Assembly (NCBI RefSeq): GCF_030272615.1
Contig: NC_081415.1
Span: 625,021,740-625,085,739, forward strand
From: Cryptomeria japonica
Taxonomy: Eukaryota; Streptophyta; Pinopsida; Cupressales; Cupressaceae
Length of the DNA stretch: 64,000 bases
Reading direction: 5' to 3'
Part shown: one piece after another, positions 46,600-57,487 of the stretch
Layout of the letters: each line of letters starts with the position of its first letter
How positions within the stretch are numbered: the stretch's first letter is position 1
The notes under the pieces: generated by a model
Told to the model about the DNA's origin: nothing
Seen by the model: the letters and a program-made list of their open reading frames with translations, nothing else
Database searches by the model: none
Program-made: the position numbers and the translations under genes

Positions 46600-47846
46600 T
46601 GGATGTGAAAATCATTGGGGGTAGGTTAAGGGTCAGAAAGACAAATTAAGAGTCACACGTGGGGGTGTTATGGGTGATGTGGAGATATGTGTTTAAATTT
46701 ATGGTTTAAAAAAGAAATAATGGTTTCATAATGCCTATAAATAAGAGGTTTAGGGCAACAATTTTATATAGATTAGCTTTTGGAGTAACAAGGTGCTAGA
46801 ATTTTATTTGAAGTATAGAGTGGAGGACATTTAATAATGATATGTTATTTATTGGTAGAGGGAAGAGGAATGATTTTAGAACTAAAGTCTCAACATGCAA
46901 ACTAATTTGATGGAAGATCTTATTGGCAATAGACACTCATCCGGTGGATATCGATGCTTAATTAATGGTTTAGGGTTATCATTGATGGCAATTATTCAAG
47001 AAAATTTTATCCGGTAGCTATAGTTTTTGGAGAAGTGGTCCGGTAACCAGTAATCTGGATCCAGTAATTCAGGCTAAGAAGAGCAGTTTTTGTCTGAAAG
47101 ATTTCCTGTGATTGTGGTAGTCAGATTCATGCGTGGGATGATAGAGATAACTTGTAGAAATCATTTTATCATCATCTTGGTGGTCCACATATGTTTTTGG
47201 TGATCTGGTTCAAGCCAACTCATGATTATATGTTACAATACAGGCCGACTTGATAGTTGTTTATTTTGTGATTGTAGATATATAAGATTGATGTAGAAGA
47301 TCTTTTTGATGTATGGTATGATATGATATGATCGAGTTGTGATCAAAAAATCCTTTTGGTGAAGTTTCACGTGCACATTCTTGATCTGGTAGCTAACTGG
47401 ACAGAAAATGTAGTAGAGTTACAAAGCAGATACAGTCAGAGTTTTTTCACTTAACCAGAACTCATCTAGGAATTGTTTGATTCTCTTTTGGAGTTAAATC
47501 ATTGTAAATGATCTCTAAGATAGTGATCTTTCTGAGGTTGTAGCCCTTATTATTATTGAGCAGTAAGCTCTAAGTAGTGTGCTTGAATTCTAGTGCATTT
47601 CCTTTTGTAATATTGTTTTTTACTAGCCATAGTAGAATAATATTGTGGGTTCAAATCCCACTATGGTTTTTCCCATTTGGGTTTCCACGTAAAAACCCTG
47701 GCGTTATGATTTTGTGGTTGATTATCTTGTGTTTTTGCATTTTACTTTCTTGCATATGCTTCTGGTGGATTGAGATTAAGTCAAAAAAATTATTTGTTGG
47801 TAGATCACTTATTCAGCCCCCCTCTCAGTGATCCTTGATTCCAACA
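46600..47846 (+). repeat. Copia-type LTR of the gag/ORFx element, start approximate
   Basis: The end is clear: GTGTGCTTGAATTC, then GGGTTTCCACGTAAAAACC, then CCCCCCTCTCAG, ending CCAACA at 47846, followed by a PBS. The start could not be fixed. Part of the sequence (CTTGGTGGTCCACAT near 47175) is shared with the LTR at 1-947. No matching 3' LTR was found downstream in the window. Confidence 0.6.
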
Positions 47847-47848
47847 AT

Positions 47849-47861
47849 TGATATCAGAGCC
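47849..47861 (+). other. Primer-binding site, initiator-Met tRNA type
   Basis: TGATATCAGAGCC differs at one position from the Copia consensus TGGTATCAGAGCC. It directly follows the LTR end. Confidence 0.75.
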
Positions 47862-47913
47862 CAGTACCTTCAAGGAAGCTTAACCACTTGAGGAGGGTCC
47901 GAGAGATTGAATC

Positions 47914-48976
47914 AATGGATTTTGATTTGTAGAGACAACTTTGTGTGCCTCTTGAAGATCTTGATGTAGCAAGAAATGAAATAAGTTCCTTAAAGATAAA
48001 CCTAAATGCAGCTAAAGATTTCATTAATGATTTGAAATATTAAGTGAACACTTCAAGAGACAAGAGGAAAGAGTTGATGGACAAGCTGAAGGAGAAAGAA
48101 GAACAAATCATGGAAAATCAGGACAAAACTAATGAATGTGACAAGCTTGATAGAGAGAATGTTGTATTGAAGAATGAGATGCAATCCATTGTGATGAAGC
48201 TGACTAAGGATATTGAAGACTGGAAGAAGAATGAAGAAAATTTGACTCAATCATTGAAAGACTGATAAGATGAATGGTTCAGGCTTACCTATGAGAATGA
48301 TCAGTTGAAGCTTGAGTTGACATAATCAAGGAATGATGGTCATGAACTTGAAAGATAGATTGTTGCCGTAAGAGATGAACTTGCTACTGCAAATGAATAC
48401 AAAGAAGAATTCAATGCTAGCTCAGCAAGGCTTGATGAGATGTTGGAAATTCAAAGACATGGAAAAGACACGCAAGGACTTGGTTTTGAGAAGGGAGAAT
48501 CCTCTGAATCTCGACAAGGCAATGCAATACCTAATCATAAGAAGAGCAAAAATCCTCCGATAAGATAACCTAATGCCTATAAATTAAATGGCAGATGTTT
48601 TACTTGCAATAAATTTGGTCATGTGGCAAATCAAAGCAGAAGAAAGATGAATAATGGAATGAACAATATCAACAATGATCCTACCTTTACTGGTCAGTGA
48701 TTCATATGCAATAATTTTGGTCACAAGTAAAATATGTGCAGAATAGTAATGAACAATTTTCAGATTAAGAGATGTTATGCTTGTGGGATGTTTGGACATA
48801 TCTCTAACCAATGTAGGATGAGACCAAATTGGATGAATTTCATACCTATGCAGAAAAATGTTGTTTGCCATGCATACAACAAGACCGAACACATTGCAAA
48901 GTATTGCAGAAGCAAGAATAATGCTCTAGTAAACAAACACAAATCATATGAGAAAGGAAAAGCAAAAGTAAAATAA
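47914..48976 (+). pseudogene. Copia-type gag with coiled coil and four zinc knuckles (copy 2)
   Basis: It begins at an ATG near 47914 (MDFDL, then a stop). A long charged coiled coil follows (about 48044-48480), with runs such as KRKELMDKLKEKEEQ. Then come GLGFEKGESSES and four zinc knuckles or remnants: CFTCNKFGHVANQS (last Cys lost), one around CNNFGHK, CYACGMFGHISNQC, and CHAYNKTEHIAKYC (second Cys to Tyr). Several stops break it. The order after PBS fits gag of a Copia-type element, but no protease, integrase or RT follows. Confidence 0.75.
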
Positions 48977-49475
48977 ATAAAGAACAAGCATGAGAAGATA
49001 TGGGTTAGAAAAAATGAATCCAAGGCAAGTGATGGATCTGCACCTAAATCTAGTGCAGGATCTTCATCCAGTAACAAAGGCATTTGGCCTTAGGGGGTGG
49101 TATTTTCATGCATAATCTTACAAAACCCTTGGAGAGATCTATGATTGATCAAGGTTGATTGCAGATGCTTGGAGATAATAATTTGGAATTCTTCATGCAA
49201 ATATTTGAATCCAGTTGGATGGATTATGCTAAACATGGCATCTAGTTGAACCTTATTAGTGCATTTATGTCAACTTAAAATTAGGGTTTGCGAGGTTAAA
49301 AAGGAAAAATGTGAATCATTTCTCACATTGAAAGCGAAGAGTTGAAGCAGCAGAGAAAATAGAATCAGTTTCCAAGGTGATCAAAAGCTTGAGGCGATCC
49401 AACAAAGGTTATTGTGCATCCGTTAGGAACAAGGGGTATTTATAGAAGCATATTTTGAACCCTAAATTTCTTGAA
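48977..49475 (+). other. Spacer between gag copy 2 and ORFx copy 2
   Basis: The first 110 bp continue the decayed gag frame (to a TAG near 49092). The rest has no gene. A TATA-like TATTTATA lies at 49437-49444, 32 bp before the ORFx ATG, so ORFx may have its own promoter. Confidence 0.4.
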
Positions 49476-51552
49476 ATGGCATCTTCTTTAGTTAATAAAC
49501 CTTTGGTAGTTAAGGTTTCTGAAAGAGAAAGGCCAAAATTCAAGAAACATCTATTTAAGTCAGTTGAGGATGATCCAAACGGTGCTTTCTCATATGTACC
49601 ATATGGAGTTCTGCATGTTGATGATGTGAGAGCTTATATTCACTATGTTATTGAAGAAACCAAAAATGAGGCAATCCTAATGCTTTATAATAGACATATC
49701 TAGGACAAATATGGAAACCCCAAGCCAGACTATGTTCAATTGCAGAGGAAGGGTTTCACGCAATTTGTTCACTTCTCTTTGTTTGATGAAGATGAGTGGG
49801 CGAGATATATTCTAATTCGTGTGCATGATGAGTTTATTTGGCTGGACAAACCATACAAGATAACCAAGCAGGCCATTCATACAGTCATATGCTTGCATCA
49901 AATCAGTGGAAAACCTAACCTAAGGAAGGTCTCCAACACAACTGTTACAAAGGTAACTTGTGCACAATTTGACAGCAGATCTATGACCATTGATGATATC
50001 CTTGAGCATGATGTGAGATTTGCATCCATGATCATTGGCTATAAAATTTACTGGTCTAGTAGATTGAATTTTGTCTCCGGTACTACAATTCATGCAGCAT
50101 ATCAGATGGTGAAAGAAGACATGCAATATGATCTATGTTCAGTCCTTCTTGAAGAGCTTCTCAACAATATCAAGAGGATTAAATCTGACAAGAAGCATGC
50201 ATTTATATTTTGTTCACTGATTATCTATTTGGCACTATACTTTATGAATCAGATCCCCATAATAGGTAGAGTTCAATGGGCATTTGACATGATGGTAGCC
50301 ATCCAAATCAAGAAATCTTTGTAGAGATTGGGCAACAAGAAGAACTAGACAACCATTGTGTGGATCTTCTTCAAGACCTTCCAAGGTAGGATGAAGGAAA
50401 ATGAAAGGATCTCTAAGGGGATTGTGAAAAAATATGAAAAACCTATTTGTTTCATGGTCGACAAGGACCAATGCCACATGGAGGAAGCAAAGCTCATTAT
50501 AGTTTCTATTTTTCTAATAGGTTAGGAGGTTTATGGCCAAACCCTTGAGGTCTATGCTCAACATCTCTTAAGTAAACTGGTGGACCCCAAAGAGCCTAGA
50601 TTTGGTACCCTCAAGGAGAAAGATATGGAGCTACATAAGAAGTTCACCCAGTCGATAAGAAAAAGAATGGTATCCAAAATGGTTGAAGTGGTTGTACAGA
50701 TGGGATTCAATAGAGAAGAAGTCAAGCAAGAAAGGGAAAATAAAGCACAAATAGAAGCTAAGGAGGATTCAAAGAAGCCTAAGGTTGAATTGGTTCCTTC
50801 CAAGGAAAAGCCTAAGGAAACTAGGCATACCCCTACTCCAGTGACGCCTTATATAGGTCAAAGCTCATCCAGCAAAGGAGTTCTAAAGAAGAAGGAGAAA
50901 CCAAAGAGGACTTATGTTGTTATGTCTCCAGTGGCCTCTAACACAGAGACAGATAAAGAAGCAGTAAAAGAAAAATTTGTCCAAGTAGAAAGGAAACCTT
51001 AGTCTAGTGGAGATTAGTAGAGAAAGAAGGCTAAATCTGAATCTACTCTAACCGGGAGACCTAAGAGAGGAAGAAAGCTTAGGACCGAGCTTGATGGAGA
51101 CCTTGAATCTAGTAATTTGCAAGATATATATTCTTTTGTTACCCCATTGACAATAGAGCAATTGATTGATGAAATTATTGTTGATGGTAATCAGAAAAAT
51201 ATTGGAGCATATTATGAAAATCTTGTTGAGGATGATCAAAGGAAAGTTGAGGAAGCTGTTGTTTTGCATTTACAGAACTTTAGCAAATCCTTGATTGAAT
51301 TGGAACATAGTATCCCAAAGGATTTGTACAACATTCTTGATGCTAGGAGGTTGACCACTAGTAGAGTAGATAAAGTGATGAAAGAGAGTGAACTAATAAA
51401 TGTTTGCACTTATATCTCTCTAGAAGAAGCACGTAGACTAATTTAACAAGCCAATAAGAAGGAATTCAAGAGCAAAAATAGGGTAAACAGGCTAATGATT
51501 TGTAGGGTTGAAGAAGTAAGGAAACAAATTGAAGATGGAAAAGGATCATAAA
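49476..51552 (+). pseudogene. ORFx copy 2, N-terminal and middle part, unrecognised
   Basis: One frame is kept from ATG 49476 (MASSLVNKPLV) to TAA near 51550, about 692 codons. It has roughly nine in-frame stops (first at 49701 and 50322) and no frameshift that I could see. The N-terminal 350 codons align by eye with ORFx copy 1 on the other strand. After about codon 370 it is highly charged (K, E) with low-complexity stretches (KEDSKKPKVELVPSKEKPKE). No catalytic motif, zinc finger or transmembrane run is evident. It might be distantly like the putative plant transposon proteins of PF20167; this is a guess. Confidence 0.6.
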
Positions 51553-52080
51553 GAAAAACCCTTTATATAATGATGCCGCTCAAAAGGAAGACTGATCTGA
51601 ATTCGATGATGAATACATTACAATACTAGGTAAGTGGAAACCTGCAAGTATTGTTCAACAAAATAGACAATTGCCAGAACTCGGAAAGCCAGAGTTGTAT
51701 GCATCAAAAGTCACATAACATTATCCAGAATTAAGTTTTAAACATCACATGGAATTCCATTAGTGTCTGGAATCCAACAGATTCAAAAATGAAGAGTCTA
51801 AGCAAAAATAAAATAACAAACAAATTACAAATTTTCAAAAAACTAGGAATTTAGGTACCCCAACTTGGCGGGGCCATAACTTCCAGCTCACGACTCGTAA
51901 TTTGAAAAGGCTTACACCATTGGAATGGTCTCGAAGAGAAATAATTTTGGTTCCTTAACACCATTGCCTTCAGCTTATTGAGCTAAGGGAATGGTGACAC
52001 TTTCGACCCCAAATTACGCTTCAAAGACCTCCAAAAATGTGATTTACTAAAATGTAGAAAATACCGAAAAAATAGATTTT
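51553..52080. other. Left part of the sequence interrupting ORFx
   Basis: A plus-strand frame with SEFDDEYITILGKWK and the minus-strand continuation of the chromovirus both pass here, so its origin is unclear. It may be LTR of the chromovirus. I could not find a target duplication. Confidence 0.3.
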
Positions 52081-52615
52081 TTAGTATTTTCCAATTTCAT
52101 CACTTTGAACTTGTTCTAGATCATTCTCAAAAGCCTCTAGATCATTCCTCCCCCCTTGAAAGGAAATGGGCCCCATTGCACTAGCCTGCTGCAACAAATG
52201 AGGGAAGCTTGTTGCAATCTGTTCAACAGTAAACCACTTGCCCTGGCATGTATGCTTCCCTGCTTGGACAACATGATACAAAGGAACTTGTGTGCCATGA
52301 AGAGTCTTCATGAGAACATCAACAATCTGATCATTGTCTAATGGAGTTGTGGTCTTCGGGTTCAATTCTTTAGCATGAATTGTATCTGCAACATCTGAAG
52401 TGTCCAACAAAGGTGGAAAATATGGATGAAGTAATTCCACATTAAAAACAAGGTGAATGCCCAAAAATGGTGGAATATTCAATTCAAAAGCATTCTCTCC
52501 AACCTTCTTGAGGATAGTGTATGGACCATATCATAGAGGGCAGAGTTTCTTATGCAGCCCTTGAAGCCAAACCTTGTCACCCACCTTAAAATGAGGATCA
52601 AAGACACTTCTCATC
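52081..52615 (-). pseudogene. Chromovirus pol 3' end with chromodomain (fragment)
   Basis: On the minus strand the sequence starts with SVFDPHFKVGDKVWLQGL, the end of a gypsy integrase, then ELNIPPFLGIHLVFNVELLHPY. A chromodomain-like region follows (IVDVLMKTLHGTQVPLYHVV, then CQGKWFTVEQI). It ends at a stop at 52081. This differs from Gypsy-1 and Gypsy-2, which show no chromodomain. It interrupts ORFx copy 2, so it inserted after that element. Confidence 0.8.
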
Positions 52616-52620
52616 CAAAA

Positions 52621-53592
52621 GTATAGGAAGGTGTCCTAGATGATCAAAAAGATGAAACTCAGACTGAGACACATCTATTAGATCAGCCAAATATAACGCT
52701 TGATGTCAAGATTAGTGAGAATCCTCTGGTCGAAGGGAATATTAGAGAAGTTCCTGAGGTTCCAAGGGATGATACTCCACCAAGTGGTGATACTGATGCA
52801 TAGGATAAAGGGGATGATGTAGAGAAAGAGGAACCATAGAAGACAGAGGTGTAGGATAAGGGAAAAGAGGTGGATAAAGGAAAGAAAATTACTGATACTT
52901 TAGCAATTGACACTCCAAAGGACAAAGGGAAAAAATTCCTATCTCATATTTCAATTAATCTTAATGGCCCTTTGGATATTGGGCAGATGTCTCTACCTGA
53001 AAAGTTGATGGTTGCAGCTATAGTTAAGGCCCAAGCTAGTCAAGACCTAGTTAAATCTGAAAGTGAAGATAAAAACCTTATTCAGATGTCTATTGATGTT
53101 TTACAAAAGGTGGTACCGGACTTGCAACTAGATCTGAATTCTAACCAATCTGGTAAATTATTGCAATTGGTTAATAATGTATATACAAATTTTGAATTAT
53201 TGGAGAAGTCTACCACCAAGCGGGTATTAGATAGATTTAAGGAGGTTCATACGTAGACATTCTAAAATATGATAGAGGATGAAAGAGTGAGATTAAACAA
53301 AGGTCTGCAAACTATCTCAGAAGCATTGACTAAAGGTGGAAAGATATATAAATCTTGTCTTATTTTGCCCAATTTCATAGTTGATATAGACAAATAGACT
53401 AATTTTTTTCAGGGCAAGCTAGCTGGAATATCTCAGTCATTTGATTTTAATGTAGCCCTAACAAGAAGCATAATAGGGCAAGTAATGACTCTAAATGATC
53501 AAATCTTGAGCCTTAATGCAAAAAAAGATAGAATTTTGAGGAGAGTTGGTGAACTCTGGAACCTAATTGCCCTCGGATGGACACCATACTGA
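52621..53592 (+). pseudogene. ORFx copy 2, probable C-terminal part
   Basis: A plus-strand frame with a handful of stops is again charged, with repeated DKGK and EVDKGKK runs, then a more ordered part (MSLPEKLMVAAIVKAQASQD, then FELLEKSTTKRVLDRFKE). It ends at TGA 53590. Its position and composition suggest it is the continuation of ORFx beyond the chromovirus fragment. I cannot verify this, since copy 1 does not reach this far. Confidence 0.45.
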
Positions 53593-53779
53593 GTAATAAA
53601 GTAGATTGTATGAAGGCTATGGCACAAACAGTTCCAAGAGGGGTTAGTGCAGGATCATGGAGGGCCAAAAAGTGGCGATGTGAAAAAAATAGTCTTTTCC
53701 ACTCGCCTAAAAATGCGAAAATCCATGCTGCCTTTTTGCTTGCCCTAGGTGTCAGTACACATTGGCATGGTAAACACCT

Positions 53780-54129
53780 AGGCAAATTAGATATCCAATT
53801 TTTATAGGTAATTTTAAATTTAAAAATAAATTATATATTATATAATATATAATAATTATTATATATTATATAATATATAATAATTATTATATATTATTAT
53901 ATTATATTGTATTATATATTATATAATACATATTATATAATATATTATTATATTATATTATATATTATATGATACATAATATATAATATAATATTGTACT
54001 ATATTATATTATATATTATGTATTATATTATATAATATTATATTATATTATATTATATAATAATATATTATATAATATATTATTATTTTAAAATAATTTA
54101 ACTATAAAAATTGGATATCTGATTTGTCT
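53780..54129. mobile_element. Foldback MITE-like element with TA-palindromic core
   Basis: Inverted ends of 28 bp (53780-53807 and 54102-54129) match at about 26 positions and share GATATCCAATTTTTATAG. The inside is almost only A and T, with nested ATATTATATAAT palindromes. Length is 350 bp. The target duplication is not clear. Confidence 0.7.
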
Positions 54130-54428
54130 GAGACAATAAAAGAGGAGTGTGACAGCTCATGGGTTATTTTTTACGCACGAGTTGCGTGAATTCAAGAAAA
54201 TCTGATATTCGATTTTGTGACCCAAAATTGCAAAAAAATGCAATAAAAGGTAGGAATTTTATTGTTTTTCATCATTTTCATTTAAAGTTTTGCATTTTTT
54301 TTTAAGTTTATTTGTTTTTCATTCAAAATATGTTTTTTTTCATGAAAACTAGGTTTCTTCAAATCAAATACAAAATTGTTCAAATTTTTTAACTAAATTC
54401 AATTGTTTACATTCAGTTAGGTAAAAAA
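54130..54428. other. T-rich sequence, no gene seen
   Basis: It contains several runs of 6-9 T and nothing I can name. It may be the leader of the following frame. Confidence 0.35.
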
Positions 54429-54845
54429 TGGGGGATAACAGTGAAAACATTGATCAACCACAACCGCAAAAACCAAACCCTCTTGCATAAAACCCTCATT
54501 TGCCAAACCCCCCCTAATTCAGGATTGAATTGCACAAAATTTGAACCAATTGAGGGGATTGCAGATGTCTCTTGTGGGATCCCTTCCCTAAACCCAATGT
54601 TTGATCCCCTCATGTCCATCATAAAGAGTATAGAATTTTTCACTGAGGAGCACAATGCCACTCTTTTGTGGCGAGATTCTATGAAGGAAAAATATGTGGA
54701 TGGCTTGTCCTATATGGAGATCAAGGATCTTAAGATATCCAAAGTTGATATCACTGCATTGTTTGTGAATCCCTACACTGGTCAACCCATAGACCACAAA
54801 AAAAAAAAACTTTCTATTAATGGTGTACAAATAATGATATTATGA
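54429..54845 (+). pseudogene. Unrecognised ORF remnant
   Basis: ATG 54429 opens MGDNSENIDQPQPQKPNP, with a TAA a few codons on; the same frame then stays open for about 115 codons to TGA 54843. The open part has a plausible protein composition (LLWRDSMKEKYVDGLSYMEI). I do not recognise a family. It faces away from the minus-strand fragment that follows. Confidence 0.35.
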
Positions 54846-55099
54846 AAAACTTTTGGGATCATTGGTGGATGGTTTTTGATAAACCACCCAACAACAATCT
54901 TTGACAACCCACCACATTGTGATCACTTCTCATTCAAATAATCATTTATATAGAAAGAGCAACCATCATCTCTAGGGAATAAATATAGATCTTGCAAGTC
55001 TCTTGATGATCTCAAAAATAACATTGCACCACACTCCTACAATATCTCATTAGTATGCATCGTAGAATGAATATGGCATAAAAGTTCATGGTACATTGA

Positions 55100-55600
55100 A
55101 ATTAACAACAATTATTATGAATCTTAAGAGGTACACAATAAAATGGCTTCAAATATTCAAAGACCTTTTGTGATATTTGCAAAGTTGGATGTACTTCATA
55201 AAAAAAATTGTACAACATTGTTTGGCTTGATTCCAAGAAATGTTTGGGATGCAGTGTGCGGTCTCGGTTGTTGATTCTTAATTTCAAAACATCCTTTACA
55301 TTAGGTGATACTCTATAATTAGAGTGCCAAAATTATTGAATCTCCTCCTTCACATTGTCAATCAACTTTCTATCAACACGTGGAAACCTCCCACCAAAAT
55401 CCCATGTATCATGTTGAATTGTATCATCAAGTCTTTGTCTTTGTGCAAGTGCTCTATCCAATATTTTATGATTTAGGTTCAAATGAACACAAGTTTGTCT
55501 CATTTCATGAGCCTTCCTCAATTTATGGCTTACTAAGGAGGTTGTAATCACTCTTCAAGCGACTCTCTTATCTCTTTCCTTGGTATTCTTTCCAATAGAA
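55100..55600 (-). pseudogene. Transposon-like protein fragment, family unknown
   Basis: On the minus strand two frames read RQTCVHLNLNHKILDRAL and DDTIQHDTWDFGGRFPRVDR, then VLKLRINNRDRTLHPKHFLE, LYNFFYEVHPTLQISQ and FEYLKPFYCVPLKIHNNCC. The last part, an aromatic and Cys-ending run, resembles proteins encoded by some eukaryotic DNA transposons, but I cannot name the family. Gypsy-2 begins at 55612 and may have interrupted this gene. Confidence 0.35.
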
Positions 55601-55611
55601 TTGAGAGCATT

Positions 55612-57283
55612 TGTAACGTCATAAATTGTATGCACTTGCTAAAGCAGTACAATTTCACACCTAGTTTAGCACCCACCTTGGCGCAGTTGCATTTTGCATT
55701 TCATTTCCCCTTTAGCACTTAATTAATCAAATTAATTAGGCCTAAAGGTTCTATTTCATCATCTTCCACATCATAAAGTCGGGCCCTTTCATTAAAGCGT
55801 GCCCCTTTCATTTTATTCCTCCAATACATCACTTAATCAAAAACCCTAATTAGGCCCTATTCTGAGCTTGGGAGCTTGATTTCGGGGGTCAAAACATCTC
55901 GAAATCACCTGTAACTTCGAGATTCTCTCTAAAATCATCATATCCGACGGCCCTGAAAATTTGGTGAAAAGTTGTCGGGACCCTGGCGCCCGGAGTGCAC
56001 ACGGTCCCAGACATTTTTCCCAAAATTTTAGGAGCGCGATCCAATCATAAAATAAAGCTTAACCCCAAGAAATTGGCGGGATATTCAATCTCTAGGTCAG
56101 CCAAAAGTTGGAATTAAGACCTAGGGTTTCATACATAAGAGCTCTCTTTCTTCATTTGAAGGGATCCAAATTTTGTTTTCAGGAACCTCATATGCAGCGA
56201 AAGAGTAGATCTTTGAAGACTTCAACCACTCTCAACATTCATCCTCCAAGCATTCATCAAATCCATTCCTTCACTTAGGGCTTTGAAGGCATTGAAGAGC
56301 AATAAGGGATCACCGACTAAAGATTGGCTTGTACCCCTCCCTTGGGGTTGGGTATGATTTCATGTTGTTTTCATGTCTTTGCACAAGCCTCATTATGTCA
56401 CTTACATTCATGCTTTAGATCACTTGGCATCTTGATTTGGAGCATTTACATTGTCATTTACAAGCAACTAGGGTTTACTTTCTAGGTTGCTCTAGTTTGC
56501 TTACTTGCATTTTAGATCTTGCACACACACAAGGTCTGCACACACATTACTTTTACAATACAACTTGGCTATTCGTGGAGGTGGAAATCACCGAAGCGGG
56601 GGTTTGACTAAGGCAAAACCCTATATAGCCACCCAAACACCTTTTTCAGATATAAGTGCAGATTTCTGGATTCAGACGATGCCGCAAGTTGCAGATCCGA
56701 AAGAAGCAGACGGAGTCGGAACCATACACCAAGTTTCAGAGCAAAAGACTAGGACAGGGGCATGGGGCACCCTGGTCCTACTAGGACAGGGACGCTAGGT
56801 GCCCTGGTCCCTGGGACAGGGGCGCTAGGTGCCCTGGTCCTCCTGACAGACAACAATTTTTAGCATTTTCGACAGTTTTCCAGATTGCAAAGTGGCAGTT
56901 TCAAGTGCAGTTTCAGGTGCAGAATCAGGACAGTGGCGCCCGCGCCCCCATCCCAAACATTTTCACTCAGATTTTGACTCTGGGTACGCATCTGCATTCT
57001 TATCTTGTCCTTATGTTTACAGCTTTCCATTGTTTAAGTTCAATTCTGCAATTTTGTTATTAGTTCATACTTACATTTTAGGGTTAGGAATTGAACTTGC
57101 ATAATCTTACCTTTCAATTACAACAAAGGAATAGAAACCCTAATAGGTAGCCCGTGGCTCTCTCTTTCACCAAAAAGAAGTAGCCAATTGTGCGATACCT
57201 CTAGGCTCTTTCGTATTCCGTAATGTGTGACAAAAGGTAGGATTAGGACATGTTAGCCTAGTCTCGCTTTTTCCCCTTACACA
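55612..57283 (+). repeat. 5' LTR of Gypsy-2
   Basis: It is 1,672 bp, TG (TGTAACGTC) to CA (CTTACACA). A possible TATA (CTATATAGCC) is at about 56620. A stretch of GC-rich tandem units at 56751-56840 is also found in the 3' LTR. The 3' copy has a 12-bp deletion near 63868 relative to this copy. Confidence 0.9.
56751..56840 (+). repeat. GC-rich tandem hairpin units in Gypsy-2 LTR
   Basis: Three units of 30-32 bp each contain GGGCGCTAGGTGCCC or a variant, an imperfect palindrome flanked by AGGACAGG and CCTGGTCC. The 3' LTR has the same at 63711-63800 with changes that partly preserve the pairing. Confidence 0.7.
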
Positions 57284-57286
57284 TTT

Positions 57287-57302
57287 TGGTGAACCCGACA
57301 TG
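57287..57302 (+). other. Primer-binding site of Gypsy-2
   Basis: TGGTGAACCCGACATG follows the LTR end by three bases. The TGG start matches a tRNA CCA end. It differs from the Gypsy-1 PBS; I do not assign the tRNA. Confidence 0.65.
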
Positions 57303-57487
57303 AATCTTATTATTGCCTTCTCTTGCATTGCATTTGTTAGATCTAGATCTAGATTTAGTGTGTTTTCATTTAAGTTTCATTTTCAAAAAAAAAAAAGGGG
57401 AAAAAGGAAAAAAGAAAAAAAAAAGAGAGTGTGTTTCTTTGTTTCTTTGCATTGTGTGTCTAAGTTTTATGCAACTTTTATTTCAAA

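Noticed and set aside
49081-49475. Continuation of gag copy 2 into a Copia protease
   Set aside because: I found no Asp-Ser/Thr-Gly motif in any plus-strand frame; the gag frame ends at a TAG near 49092.
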